Shown here in pieces: positions 1 through 9,115 of a stretch of DNA of 37,897 nucleotides. This stretch comes from an uncultured Prevotellaceae bacterium (lineage in GTDB: Bacteria; Bacteroidota; Bacteroidia; Bacteroidales; Bacteroidaceae), in the NCBI GenBank assembly GCA_946624335.1, contig CAMOSA010000002.1, forward strand, positions 1 through 37,897. The letters run 5' to 3'. A program made the translations under genes and the position numbers. Under the pieces are notes generated by a model. The model searched no databases. It had not been told where the DNA came from and saw only the letters and a list, made by a program, of their open reading frames with translations. Every line of letters begins with the position of its first letter. The stretch's first letter is position 1.

Positions 1-787
1 TGTTGTCAGAGCAGTAGTTCTCGTTGGTCTCGGCGCCGCAGTCGCAGAGCATCAGGCGTCCGGCCTCAAGGGGCCTGGGCGACGGATAGCCGTGCATGAT
101 CTCGCCGTGCATGGAGAGTATGCTGGGGAAGCTGACGATGCAGCCTCGCGACGAGGCGATGCCGCTGATGCGTCCGGCTATCTCCTGCTCGGTGACGCCG
201 GGGTGGCAGAGGCGCATCGCCGTCGTGTGCATCTCGTAGCCGATGGCACAGGCCCGCTCGATCTCGGCGACCTCCTCGGCTGACTTGACGATGCGCTGCT
301 CGACAACAGCCTGAATCAGTTTGAGGCTGGCTTTGGCGCGCTGCTCACGGGGATGTATGCCGGTGAGATCCATCAGCTGGATCATCAGGTCGTGGCGGTA
401 GGGCGGCAGGAAGTGGATGGTACGTCCGCTGTCTCGGGCATCATGGATGAGGCTGTCGAGGCGGCTCATGGGCGCACTCTTGCCCACGCCGGACTGCTCG
501 GCCATGTCTGCCACGCTGTCGACGGAGCCGAACCATACGATGTCCTCGATGTCGATATCGTTGCCGATCAGCCACTCCTCGCCCGTGTCGGCATCAATGA
601 CGCCTACGAGGCCGTCGCGCTGCAGGCCGAAGTAATAAAGGAAGGTGCTGTCCTGACGGAACTTGTAGCCGTTGGACGGATAGTTGACGGGCGACTCATT
701 GTTGCCGAAGAGCACGATGAGTCCGCTGCCGACGCGACGTCGCAGGACATCGCGTCGCTGTACGTAAGTCTGTTTACCGAATAGCAT
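1..787 (-). CDS. Xaa-Pro aminopeptidase / M24 family peptidase, N-terminal part (runs off window start)
   Basis: Minus-strand reading gives MLFGKQTYVQRRDVLRRRVGSGLIVLFGNNESPVNYPSNGYKFRQDSTFLYYFGLQRDG... and ...CDCGAETNENYCSD at the edge, an aminopeptidase P N-domain plus start of the M24 fold. Absent from the ORF track because it has no stop in the window. Confidence 0.88.
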   Translation of the reverse strand, partial: MLFGKQTYVQRRDVLRRRVGSGLIVLFGNNESPVNYPSNGYKFRQDSTFLYYFGLQRDGLVGVIDADTGEEWLIGNDIDIEDIVWFGSVDSVADMAEQSGVGKSAPMSRLDSLIHDARDSGRTIHFLPPYRHDLMIQLMDLTGIHPREQRAKASLKLIQAVVEQRIVKSAEEVAEIERACAIGYEMHTTAMRLCHPGVTEQEIAGRISGIASSRGCIVSFPSILSMHGEIMHGYPSPRPLEAGRLMLCDCGAETNENYCSDN

Positions 788-851
788 AGGTTCTATTTCT
801 CTGTTGTCAATTCTCAATACGTTGATGCCGGCAGGCTGGTGAGCCGATGCC

Positions 852-1121
852 TCATTGAGGCGCGTTCCACTCCTCCTCCACCTTTTCCCTGATCTGCAAC
901 AGCAATGCGAACTCGCCGTTGAAGGTGCGGCCGAGCTTCATGCGTGGCCTCAAGACCTTGATGATGCGCGCGACGGTGGCTGGCAGGTCGTTGAAGCGCA
1001 TGCTCTTTATCGAGTGGAGGGTGGCGGGCAGCTGATCCATGTGTTGCTCGAACCACTGGAAGCACTCCTCTATCTCCTCTTGGGTGTAGCTGGGCTTGAA
1101 ATGTGTGTTGACTGCTGCCAT
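852..1121 (-). CDS. Conserved hypothetical small protein (89 aa)
   Basis: ORF MAAVNTHFKPSYTQEEIEECFQWFEQHMDQLPATLHSIKSMRF..., co-directional and tightly packed between neighbours. Confidence 0.65.
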   Translation of the reverse strand: MAAVNTHFKPSYTQEEIEECFQWFEQHMDQLPATLHSIKSMRFNDLPATVARIIKVLRPRMKLGRTFNGEFALLLQIREKVEEEWNAPQ

Positions 1122-1125
1122 GATC

Positions 1126-2364
1126 TTACCAACCTGTTGAACTCAGCTTCACCGCGTCGTACCATTCGAGGCGGTGGTAATTGTTGATCCACTCGTCCGT
1201 GCTGTGAAGGCTCGTAGGCACAAACATCGACACGGCGGCACAGTTGTCGGGGTCGTCGACCCTCATGCTTCGTGAATAACCCGACGACCATCTTTCCGAG
1301 AGGAACCGATAAGGCACGGCTCGCTCCAGCACCAGGCGCCACTGGTCATAGACGCCCTCGGAGCAGCGCATGTTGAGGAAATGGCTCATGTCGTAGAACT
1401 CTGCGAAGTAGTCGGCATAGTCCTCCCGGTCGACGGGGAAGTAGCTCTGGACGCCCCAGCAGGCAGGCAGGGTGCGGTCGTGCATGATCTCGCTGATGAG
1501 CGGAGCGGTCGCCGCCACCAGCTGAGGCAGCTCGGACGTGCGGATGGCAGAGAGTATGACGCCGTGGTAGTCGATGGCGCCGAGGCCCTCGGTGTAGTAT
1601 TCGTAGTAGGCCTGCAACGGCAGTTGAGGCGAGATGCCACGTGTGCCCAGCATCCCCAGCAACTGGTCATAGGGTGCTCCGTCGCCAGGTATCTCTGCCG
1701 GCGAGCCCATCACCCAGTCGGCAACGTTGCGCAACTCGTAGGCGACCTCGATGCACTGCATGAAGCAGGCGTCGAAGAACAGAAAGTCGAGGTGAGGGTG
1801 GTGGCTGAGCACCTTGGCCAGCGTCGGGATATCCATCTGCGGACCCGAGTTGGACGATGAGGAGCGCTGGCCGTTGTCGATGCCGAAGCTGCGGCGCGGG
1901 GCGGCAGCGCGCGACTGGCGTCCCTTGGCAAAGACCCATCCCGAGGCATGGCTCCACATGACGAGGCCGTAGCTCTCAGCAGGATAGCGCTTGAAGATCT
2001 CGCCGAGCACCTGTTCCATGTCAGTGCTGTCCGTAGAGCAGATGTTGCGGGGATATTGGCAAACCACCTGCAGGGGCTGATCATGCATGCCGACGCAGAG
2101 ACGGCTCCCGCGTGAATCGTCCATGTAGAGCACGACGCGGCAGCCCTCGGGCACGTCCTTAAGGCCACGGGCGATCTCGGCGGAGTCGGAAGAGACGAAG
2201 CAGGACAGCGAGTTCTCGCCGGCCATATAGATGATGAGCGTGCGCTCCATCGTACGTCCCGGATGATCCCAACGATCGGCCTCGTCCTTGTGGCATGACA
2301 GGAGCTGCACCAAGCTTGCCGACGCTAATAATATATATATAAGGTGTGTGAAAATGCGTTTCAT
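1126..2364 (-). CDS. Clostripain-family (C11) cysteine peptidase, putative lipoprotein
   Basis: Lipobox-like LLSC near the N-terminus; His motif LVMWSHASGW and Cys motif LDFLFFDACFMQCIEVAYELR typical of C11 peptidases. Confidence 0.85.
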   Translation of the reverse strand: MKRIFTHLIYILLASASLVQLLSCHKDEADRWDHPGRTMERTLIIYMAGENSLSCFVSSDSAEIARGLKDVPEGCRVVLYMDDSRGSRLCVGMHDQPLQVVCQYPRNICSTDSTDMEQVLGEIFKRYPAESYGLVMWSHASGWVFAKGRQSRAAAPRRSFGIDNGQRSSSSNSGPQMDIPTLAKVLSHHPHLDFLFFDACFMQCIEVAYELRNVADWVMGSPAEIPGDGAPYDQLLGMLGTRGISPQLPLQAYYEYYTEGLGAIDYHGVILSAIRTSELPQLVAATAPLISEIMHDRTLPACWGVQSYFPVDREDYADYFAEFYDMSHFLNMRCSEGVYDQWRLVLERAVPYRFLSERWSSGYSRSMRVDDPDNCAAVSMFVPTSLHSTDEWINNYHRLEWYDAVKLSSTGW

Positions 2365-2446
2365 GGCGCAAAATTACATTTTTTTCTTCAATTCGCATAC
2401 TAAAATGCCCTTCTATTTCGTTTCTTTAATAAAAAAAGACAATTCA

Positions 2447-3604
2447 ATGCCCTGGACAGACAGAATGAGGCAGGTGAAAATCCTGCTCATGTGCGCCGCC
2501 ATCGTCATCAGTGCCCTCTCGCTGACATGGTCGCATTTCCTCGTCAGCGATCTCGCTCAGGAGGAGCAGCGCAAGATGGCCGTGTGGGCCGAGGCCATGC
2601 GTTCGCTCGAGCAAGCCGACGAGCAGACCGACCTGGCGCTGGTGCTCAAGGTCATCAACGGCAACCATACCATACCCGTCATCGTCATCGGCACCGACGG
2701 CTGTGTGCAGACCTATCGCAACCTGGAGGTGCGTGCTACGTCGCCCGAGGAGGTGGAGGCCATCGTCCAGCGCATGGCGAAGGGCATGAGGGCTCGAGGC
2801 AACGTCATACGCATCAGCCTCGACGACGACGAGTTCATGGAGATCTGCTACGACGAGAGCATCATGCTCAAACGTCTGGCGCGTTATCCTTACATCCAGC
2901 TCGGCATCGTGCTCATCTTCGTCGTCGTAGCCGTCTTCGCCCTGCTGAGCAGCAAGCGTGCCGAGCAGAACAAGGTGTGGGTGGGCCTCTCCAAGGAGAC
3001 GGCGCATCAGCTCGGGACACCTATCTCGTCGCTCATGGCTTGGACGCAGGTGCTGCGCGAGAACTACCCAGACGACGCGCTGCTGCCCGAGATGGACAAG
3101 GACGTGAAGCGCCTGCAGATGATCGCCGAGCGCTTCTCCAAGATTGGCTCGCGACCCGAGCCCAAGCCCGAGAACCTCAACGAGATCGTCGCTCACGTCG
3201 TGGACTACATCGGCCGTCGCACCAGCGAGCATGTCACCATCACCACACACCTGCCCGAGCAGCCCCTCTATGTCAATCTCTCGGCACAGCTCTTCGAGTG
3301 GGTCGTCGAGAACCTGTGCAAGAACGCCGTCGATGCCATGGGCGGGCAGGGGAGCATCGATATCACGGCCTTCGACAGCGACCAGCGCGTCATCGTCGAG
3401 GTGTCCGACACGGGCAAGGGTATCCCTAAGAACCATTTCAAGAATGTCTTCCAGCCCGGCTACACGACGAAGCAGCGTGGATGGGGCCTCGGCCTCTCGC
3501 TGGCAAAACGTATCGTCGAGGAGTACCACGGCGGACGTATCTTCGTGAAATCGTCGGAGATAGGCAAGGGCACCACTTTCCGCATCGAACTGAACAAAAA
3601 CTGA
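2447..3604 (+). CDS. Sensor histidine kinase (orphan; two-TM sensor, HisKA/HATPase_c)
   Basis: H-box KETAHQLGTPISSLMAWTQVL, N-box VVENLCKNAVDAM, G-boxes VSDTGKGIPKNHF and GWGLGLSLAKRIVEEYHGG. Start taken at MPWTDRMRQVK (2447); in-frame ATG at 2405 also possible. Confidence 0.88.
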   Translation: MPWTDRMRQVKILLMCAAIVISALSLTWSHFLVSDLAQEEQRKMAVWAEAMRSLEQADEQTDLALVLKVINGNHTIPVIVIGTDGCVQTYRNLEVRATSPEEVEAIVQRMAKGMRARGNVIRISLDDDEFMEICYDESIMLKRLARYPYIQLGIVLIFVVVAVFALLSSKRAEQNKVWVGLSKETAHQLGTPISSLMAWTQVLRENYPDDALLPEMDKDVKRLQMIAERFSKIGSRPEPKPENLNEIVAHVVDYIGRRTSEHVTITTHLPEQPLYVNLSAQLFEWVVENLCKNAVDAMGGQGSIDITAFDSDQRVIVEVSDTGKGIPKNHFKNVFQPGYTTKQRGWGLGLSLAKRIVEEYHGGRIFVKSSEIGKGTTFRIELNKN

Positions 3605-3629
3605 CGGCAAAGAGGCACCAAATGTTCAA

Positions 3630-3662
3630 AAACCTTAAACTTTAGGCCCTAAACCTTAAAGT
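3630..3662. repeat. Short heptamer-like array (CCTTAAA)
   Basis: CCTTAAA CTTTAGG CCCTAAA CCTTAAA upstream of yceD. Confidence 0.5.
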
Positions 3663-3699
3663 TTTTGGCTGTTTCCTTTGTCACTCAAGAAAAAACACC

Positions 3700-3707
3700 T
3701 ACCTTTG
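3700..3707 (+). promoter_or_regulatory. Bacteroidetes -7 box TACCTTTG (with TTTG at 3677-3680) for yceD-rpmF
   Basis: TTTG-N19-TANNTTTG match. Confidence 0.7.
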
Positions 3708-3715
3708 CAGCCCGT

Positions 3716-4273
3716 ATGGACACATTGAGCCGCTACAAGATAGATTTCCGTGACCTCTCCGACGAGCCGACGGCTTTCACGTGGGAGCTACGTGACTCTT
3801 TCTTCAGCGCCCTTGACGTGCAGGATATACAGCACGGCGAGCTCACGGCCACGCTTCGGGTGAACAAGAAGGCGGCGGGCTTCCGGCTGCTCATCCACGC
3901 CACTGGGACCATTCAGATTCCGTGCGACCGCTGCCTCGAACCGATGACTCAACCCATTGATGCCGAGGACAGCATCGAGGTACGCTTAGGCGACACCTTC
4001 GACGACGACGGCGAGCGCATCATCATCCCCGAGGACGATCCGGTCCTCGACGTGAGCTGGAATCTCTATGAGACCATCGCCTTGGCCATACCCATCTTCC
4101 ATGTCCACCCCGAAGGGGAATGCCCGGAAGAGGTCAGCCAATACCTCGTTGCCGACGACGAACCCGGCGGCAGCGACAGCGAAGGCGCCACCGACAACCA
4201 ACCCACCGACTCGCGATGGGACGCTCTGCGGAGCCTCCTCGGCGACTCGGAGCACACTAACAGTCAATCGTAA
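3716..4273 (+). CDS. yceD: DUF177 / YceD family protein (23S rRNA accumulation protein)
   Basis: MDTLSRYKIDFRDLSDEPTAF..., C-x-x-C-like PCDRCLEP, acidic C-terminus; directly upstream of rpmF as in many bacteria. Confidence 0.8.
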   Translation: MDTLSRYKIDFRDLSDEPTAFTWELRDSFFSALDVQDIQHGELTATLRVNKKAAGFRLLIHATGTIQIPCDRCLEPMTQPIDAEDSIEVRLGDTFDDDGERIIIPEDDPVLDVSWNLYETIALAIPIFHVHPEGECPEEVSQYLVADDEPGGSDSEGATDNQPTDSRWDALRSLLGDSEHTNSQS

Positions 4274-4296
4274 AATCATTAAATAGTAAAAAACTC

Positions 4297-4479
4297 ATGG
4301 CACATCCTAAAAGAAGACAATCCAAGACACGCACACTCAAGCGTAGAACTCATGACAAGGCTGTAGCACCCGCTCTGGCCGTATGCCCCAACTGCGGTGA
4401 GTTCCACATCTACCACACCGTATGCCCCGCCTGTGGCTACTACCGCGGCAAGGTAGCTATTGAGAAGGAAGAAGCGTAA
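4297..4479 (+). CDS. rpmF: 50S ribosomal protein L32
   Basis: MAHPKRRQSKTRTLKRRTHDKAVAPALAVCPNCGEFHIYHTVCPACGYYRGK, zinc-ribbon L32. Confidence 0.97.
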   Translation: MAHPKRRQSKTRTLKRRTHDKAVAPALAVCPNCGEFHIYHTVCPACGYYRGKVAIEKEEA

Positions 4480-4481
4480 GC

Positions 4482-4604
4482 ATTCAATTCACAATTGATA
4501 ATTCACAATTCATAATTCAAAGTTCACAATCTGTCACGGAGGTGTTGGAGGCTTATGCCTGCACATCGAAGTAATTGTGAATTATGAATTGTGAATTGTG
4601 AATT
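4482..4604. repeat. Inverted pair of AATTCAC heptamer arrays between rpmF and fabH
   Basis: Left AATTCAC AATTGAT AATTCAC AATTCAT AATTCAA AGTTCAC; right ATTGTGAATTATGAATTGTGAATTGTGAATTC; can form a stem-loop. Confidence 0.8.
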
Positions 4605-4614
4605 CTTTTTTGTT

Positions 4615-5616
4615 ATGGAAAAACTACACGCTATCATCACCGGTATCGGTGGTTATGTGCCTGACTACGTGCTGACCAACGAGGAGCTCAGCCGTATGGT
4701 CGACACCTCCGACGAATGGATCATGACGCGTATTGGCGTCAAGGAACGTCGTATCCTCAATGAGGAAGGCCTGGGCCCCAGCTATATGGCCCGTAAGGCC
4801 GTCCGCCAGCTCCTCGAGAAGACCGGCACCGACCCCCTGACGGTCGATGCCGTCGTCTGTTCCACCTCGACGGCCGACTACCATTTCCCCTCCACCGCCA
4901 GCATCGTCCTGGGCAAGTGCGGCATGACGAATGCCCACGCCTTCGAGCTCTCTGCGGCCTGCTCCGGTTTCCTCTACGCCATGGATCAGGCTGCCTGCAT
5001 GATTGAGAGCGGACGTTACAAGAAGATCGTCGTCATCGGTGCCGACAAGATGTCGAGCATCGTCGACTATACCGACCGCCAGACCTGTCCCATCTTCGGC
5101 GACGGCGCCGCTGCCGTGCTCGTAGAGCCCACTGCCGAGGAAGGCTATGGATGGCAGGACAGCTACTTGCGCACCGACGGTCAAGGGCTGCCTTTCCTCA
5201 ACCTCACGGCCGGCGGATCGGCTAACCCGCCCTCCTATTTCACCCTCGAGCATCGTATGCACTACCTGCATCAGGAGGGACGGACAGTCTTCAAGTTCGC
5301 TGTCACCAATATGTCCGATGCTACCGCCATCGTGGCCGAGCGCAACGGGCTCAACAAGGACAACATAGACTGGGTCATCCCCCACCAGGCCAATGTACGC
5401 ATCATCGAGGCCGTGGCCAAGCGCCTGGAGCTGCCCATGGACAAGGTCATGCTCAATATCCAGCGCTACGGCAACACCTCCAGCGCCACGCTGCCCCTCG
5501 CCCTCTGGGACTACGAGCGTCAGCTGCACAAAGGCGACAACCTCATCTTCACCGCCTTTGGCGCCGGCTTCACATGGGGCGCTGCCTACATGAAGTGGGG
5601 CTACGACGGGGCGTGA
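4615..5616 (+). CDS. fabH: Beta-ketoacyl-ACP synthase III
   Basis: [46 protein letters not shown]; catalytic Cys in [28 protein letters not shown]. Confidence 0.95.
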   Translation: MEKLHAIITGIGGYVPDYVLTNEELSRMVDTSDEWIMTRIGVKERRILNEEGLGPSYMARKAVRQLLEKTGTDPLTVDAVVCSTSTADYHFPSTASIVLGKCGMTNAHAFELSAACSGFLYAMDQAACMIESGRYKKIVVIGADKMSSIVDYTDRQTCPIFGDGAAAVLVEPTAEEGYGWQDSYLRTDGQGLPFLNLTAGGSANPPSYFTLEHRMHYLHQEGRTVFKFAVTNMSDATAIVAERNGLNKDNIDWVIPHQANVRIIEAVAKRLELPMDKVMLNIQRYGNTSSATLPLALWDYERQLHKGDNLIFTAFGAGFTWGAAYMKWGYDGA

Positions 5617-5631
5617 GGGATGCGCTATGCT

Positions 5632-5762
5632 CATCCCTCACCCCTCACCCCTCAACCCTCAACGCTCAACCCTCAACTCTCACCCCTCAACGCTCAACCC
5701 TCACCCCTCAACGCTCACCCCTCAACGCTCAACGCTCAACCCTCACCCCTCAACGCTCAACC
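5632..5762. repeat. CTCAACN/CTCACCC heptamer array between fabH and era
   Basis: About 18 units of 7 nt (CTCAACC, CTCAACG, CTCAACT, CTCACCC). Confidence 0.88.
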
Positions 5763-5781
5763 ACGGCCTCAGGCCGATCCT

Positions 5782-6663
5782 ATGCACAAATCTGGTTTCG
5801 TAAACATAGTCGGCAACCCCAACGTCGGCAAGTCGACGCTCATGAATCTTCTCGTGGGCGAGCGTATCTCTATCGCCACCTTCAAGGCCCAGACGACGCG
5901 CCATCGCATCATGGGCATCCTCAACACGCCGGACATGCAGATCTGCTTCTCCGACACGCCCGGCGTGCTCAAGCCCAACTATAAGCTTCAGGAGCAGATG
6001 CTGCAGTTCTCCGAGAGCGCGTTGCAGGACGCCGACGTGCTGCTCTACGTCACCGACATGGTGGAGACGCCCGACAAGAACGCCGACTTCCTGCAGAAGG
6101 TGCAGCAGATGAAGGTGCCCGTCCTCGTGCTCATCAACAAGATCGACCTGAGCAACCAGGAGGCCCTCGCACAGAAGGTCGACGAGTGGCACGGCGTGCT
6201 GCCGCAGGCCGAGGTCTTCCCCATCTCTGCCCTCCACCGCTTCGGCGTCGACGTCGTGCTCAACCGCATCAAGCAGTTGCTGCCCGAGTCGCCCGCCTAC
6301 TTCGATAAGGACACGTGGACCGACAAGCCCGCCCGCTTCTTCGTCACCGAGATCATACGCGAGAAGATCCTCCTTTATTATGATAAGGAGGTGCCATACG
6401 CCGTCGAGCCCGTCGTCGAGAAGTTCCACGAGGAAGAAAAGCTCATCCGCATCGAGGCCGTCATATACGTCGAGCGTGAGTCGCAGAAAGGCATCATCAT
6501 AGGCCATCAGGGCGTAGCCCTCAAGCGCGTCTCCACCGAGGCACGTCGCGAGCTCGAGCGCTTCTTCGGCAAGCGCATCTACCTCCAGTGCTTCGTCAAG
6601 GTCGATAAGGATTGGCGCAGCTCCGAACGGGCGATGAAGCAGTTCGGGTACGACCTTAATTAA
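5782..6663 (+). CDS. era: GTPase Era
   Basis: [30 protein letters not shown]...QTTRHRIMGI...DTPGV...NKIDL plus C-terminal KH domain. The ORF extends to 5620 only through repeat-encoded sequence. Confidence 0.94.
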   Translation: MHKSGFVNIVGNPNVGKSTLMNLLVGERISIATFKAQTTRHRIMGILNTPDMQICFSDTPGVLKPNYKLQEQMLQFSESALQDADVLLYVTDMVETPDKNADFLQKVQQMKVPVLVLINKIDLSNQEALAQKVDEWHGVLPQAEVFPISALHRFGVDVVLNRIKQLLPESPAYFDKDTWTDKPARFFVTEIIREKILLYYDKEVPYAVEPVVEKFHEEEKLIRIEAVIYVERESQKGIIIGHQGVALKRVSTEARRELERFFGKRIYLQCFVKVDKDWRSSERAMKQFGYDLN

Positions 6664-6818
6664 TGAAAAATGAAAGAGTGAAAAGTGAAAAATAAAAATT
6701 ACGATTGACAATAGATAAGGTAACCCTTATTTTTCACTTTTCATTTTTCACTTTTCACTCTTCGCCCTCTCCTAAGTAACTCTTATTTTTCACTTTTCAT
6801 TTTTCACTTTTCACTCTT
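6664..6818. repeat. TTTTCAC/GTGAAAA heptamer arrays (one reverse, two forward) between era and der
   Basis: TGAAAAATGAAAGAGTGAAAAGTGAAAAATAA followed by two near-identical CTTATTTTTCACTTTTCATTTTTCACTTTTCACTCTT blocks. Confidence 0.85.
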
Positions 6819-6823
6819 AAATA

Positions 6824-8131
6824 ATGCTCGTAGCCATCGTCGGACGCCCCAATGTGGGCAAGTCCACCCTCTTCAACCGTCTGACCAAGACCCGTCATGC
6901 CATCGTCTCGGACGAAGCCGGCACCACCCGCGACCGCCAGTACGGCAAGTGTGAGTGGGTCGGCCGTGAGTTCTCTGTCGTCGACACCGGCGGCTGGGTC
7001 GTCAACTCCGACGATATCTTCGAGGAGGAGATACGCAAGCAGGTCACCCTCGCCACCGAGGAGGCCGACGTCATCCTCTTCCTCGTCGACATCAACACCG
7101 GCGTCACCGACCTCGATGAGGCCGTCGCCGGCATCCTGCGCCGCACCGACAAGCCCGTCATCCTCGTCGCCAACAAGACCGACAACGGCGACCAGCAGTG
7201 GCAGGCCGCCGAGTTCTACAGCCTCGGCCTCGGCGATCCCTTCTGCATCAGCTCTGCCACCGGCAGCGGCACCGGCGACCTCCTCGACCTCATCCTCGAG
7301 AAGATGCCGCAGACCGACGAGATCCGCGAGGAGCTCGAACTGCCACGCATCGCCGTCGTCGGGCGGCCCAATGTCGGCAAGAGCAGCCTCACCAACGCCT
7401 TCATCGGCGAGGACCGCCATATCGTCACCGACATCGCCGGCACCACACGCGACAGCATCTACACCCGATACCAAAAGTTCGGCTTCGACTTCCTGCTCGT
7501 CGACACCGCCGGCATACGCCGCAAGTCCAAGGTCAACGAGGACCTCGAGTTCTACAGCGTCATGCGTTCCATACGCTCCATCGAGAACTCCGATGTCTGC
7601 ATCCTCATGCTCGACGCCACACGCGGCATCGAGGCGCAGGACCTCAACATCTTCCAGCTCATACAGCGCAACCAGAAAGGTCTCGTCGTCGTCGTCAACA
7701 AGTGGGACCTCGTCGAGGACAAGTCCACCACCGCCATCAAGTACTTCGAGGACACCATCCGCGAGCGCATGGCACCGTTCACCGACTTCGACATCATCTT
7801 CGCCTCGGCCCTCACCAAGCAGCGCATCTTCAAGGTCCTCGAGACAGCCGCCGAGGTCGCCAAGCACCGCCGGGCACGCGTCGGAACGACGAAGCTCAAC
7901 CAGGAGATGCTGCCGCTCATCGAGGCCTATCCGCCGCCATCGATGAAGGGCAAGTACATCAAGATCAAGTACTGCTCGCAGCTGCCTGACACCCGCATCC
8001 CCTCGTTCGTCTTCTACGCCAACCTGCCGCAGTACGTCAAGGAGCCCTACCGCCGCTTCCTCGAGAACCAGATACGCGAGCGTTGGAACTTCTCCGGCAC
8101 ACCCATCAACATCTTCATCCGGCAGAAGTAA
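6824..8131 (+). CDS. der: GTPase Der (EngA), two tandem G domains
   Basis: [15 protein letters not shown] and [20 protein letters not shown] and [12 protein letters not shown]-terminal KH-like domain. Confidence 0.96.
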   Translation: MLVAIVGRPNVGKSTLFNRLTKTRHAIVSDEAGTTRDRQYGKCEWVGREFSVVDTGGWVVNSDDIFEEEIRKQVTLATEEADVILFLVDINTGVTDLDEAVAGILRRTDKPVILVANKTDNGDQQWQAAEFYSLGLGDPFCISSATGSGTGDLLDLILEKMPQTDEIREELELPRIAVVGRPNVGKSSLTNAFIGEDRHIVTDIAGTTRDSIYTRYQKFGFDFLLVDTAGIRRKSKVNEDLEFYSVMRSIRSIENSDVCILMLDATRGIEAQDLNIFQLIQRNQKGLVVVVNKWDLVEDKSTTAIKYFEDTIRERMAPFTDFDIIFASALTKQRIFKVLETAAEVAKHRRARVGTTKLNQEMLPLIEAYPPPSMKGKYIKIKYCSQLPDTRIPSFVFYANLPQYVKEPYRRFLENQIRERWNFSGTPINIFIRQK

Positions 8132-8356
8132 GACGTCCGGTGCAAGCACGACGGAGGGCTGGGTTAATATGCAATATACAACCTTTCATTGGTGTCCGGT
8201 AACCTTTCCTTGCGGGCACGCCTGAGGTGTGCCACTTTCAGCGTCCGTCTGTATCCAAGCCCCTTCTGGGGAGGTTTTTCAGCGAGATGCATCAACGAAG
8301 CCTCCATGGTAGGTCGTATGGATCGTTACCTGCCACTAATAGTTTTTTTCAAAATC

Positions 8357-8837
8357 ATCCTACACTCCTACACCTTTTGTACTTTATTGGCTGAATACCA
8401 ACGGCCTAAGTGGGTGTAGGATGGGGTGTAGGATGGGTGTAGGGGTGTAGGATGAAGGCCGAAAACAGGCCTTTCACACAGAATGACCCGCCCCTCTTTT
8501 CCCGACTGTCAGATCGCTTAGCGTTATCGTACTGCGTGTTCCCGCAGATATTCATGACGATATGTCCGAGTCCCACCAATGGGAATTGCGAGTTCCACTA
8601 ATGGGACTTGCTGATAGACTTAGGTAACAAAGGTTGAAGACCTGACGCTCCGGCACGCTCTGCGTAGCAGCGCCAACCAATCTGGCAGACGGTCAAAAAA
8701 GGGCGGGCTATTCTGTGAAAAACCGTTAAATCGGCTCTTATCCTACACCTCCTACACCCATCCTACACCCCATCCTACACCCACTTAGGCCGCTGGTATT
8801 CAATCAATAAAGTACAAAAGGTGTAGGAGTGTAGGAT
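8357..8837. repeat. Fold-back (long imperfect inverted repeat) element, copy A
   Basis: Begins ATCCTACACTCCTACACCTTTTGTACTTTATTG and ends with its near reverse complement; GGTGTAGGATG subrepeats in both arms; central dyad around 8569-8608. Near-identical to the reverse complement of 32493-32972. Confidence 0.9.
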
Positions 8838-9011
8838 GAATCCGGAAAAAATAAATTGTATGCTGTGCTTCGCCGGCACTAGCTAACCCTTTATGGCCCT
8901 AAATCAGCCCTAAATCAAATAGTCATCTATATTATCTCACATGCGCTCGAACAAAGCTTAGCGCGTGTCATTCGTGGTTTAACCCAGATCGGTCATTATA
9001 GGGTTTAAAAG

Positions 9012-9049
9012 AGAAAGAGGCTCTGTCATCCATTCTGACACAGCCTCAT
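9012..9049 (-). terminator. Intrinsic terminator for the small peptide gene
   Basis: Reverse strand GAGGCTGTGTCA-GAATGGA-TGACAGAGCCTC followed by TTTCTCTTTT. Confidence 0.75.
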
Positions 9050-9115
9050 CACGCCCCTTGTTGGGCTGTATATCAGCCTGAAGGATTACGGGCGTGCAGA
9101 GGGCCGCTCGTCGCC

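Noticed and set aside
5632-5762. CRISPR array
   Set aside because: Repeats are contiguous 7-mers without spacers; no cas genes in the window.
6797-8149. 450-aa minus-strand ORF opposite der (and similar long antisense ORFs at 2444-3610, 4624-5634, 5743-6711, 20343-21404, 26258-27631, 27713-29113)
   Set aside because: Each mirrors a clearly identified conserved gene on the other strand; low-complexity composition, no recognisable domains. High-GC codon bias artefact.
8189-8419. 76-aa ORF within copy A left flank
   Set aside because: Overlaps the repeat arm, not preserved as an equivalent ORF in copy B, no recognisable domain.
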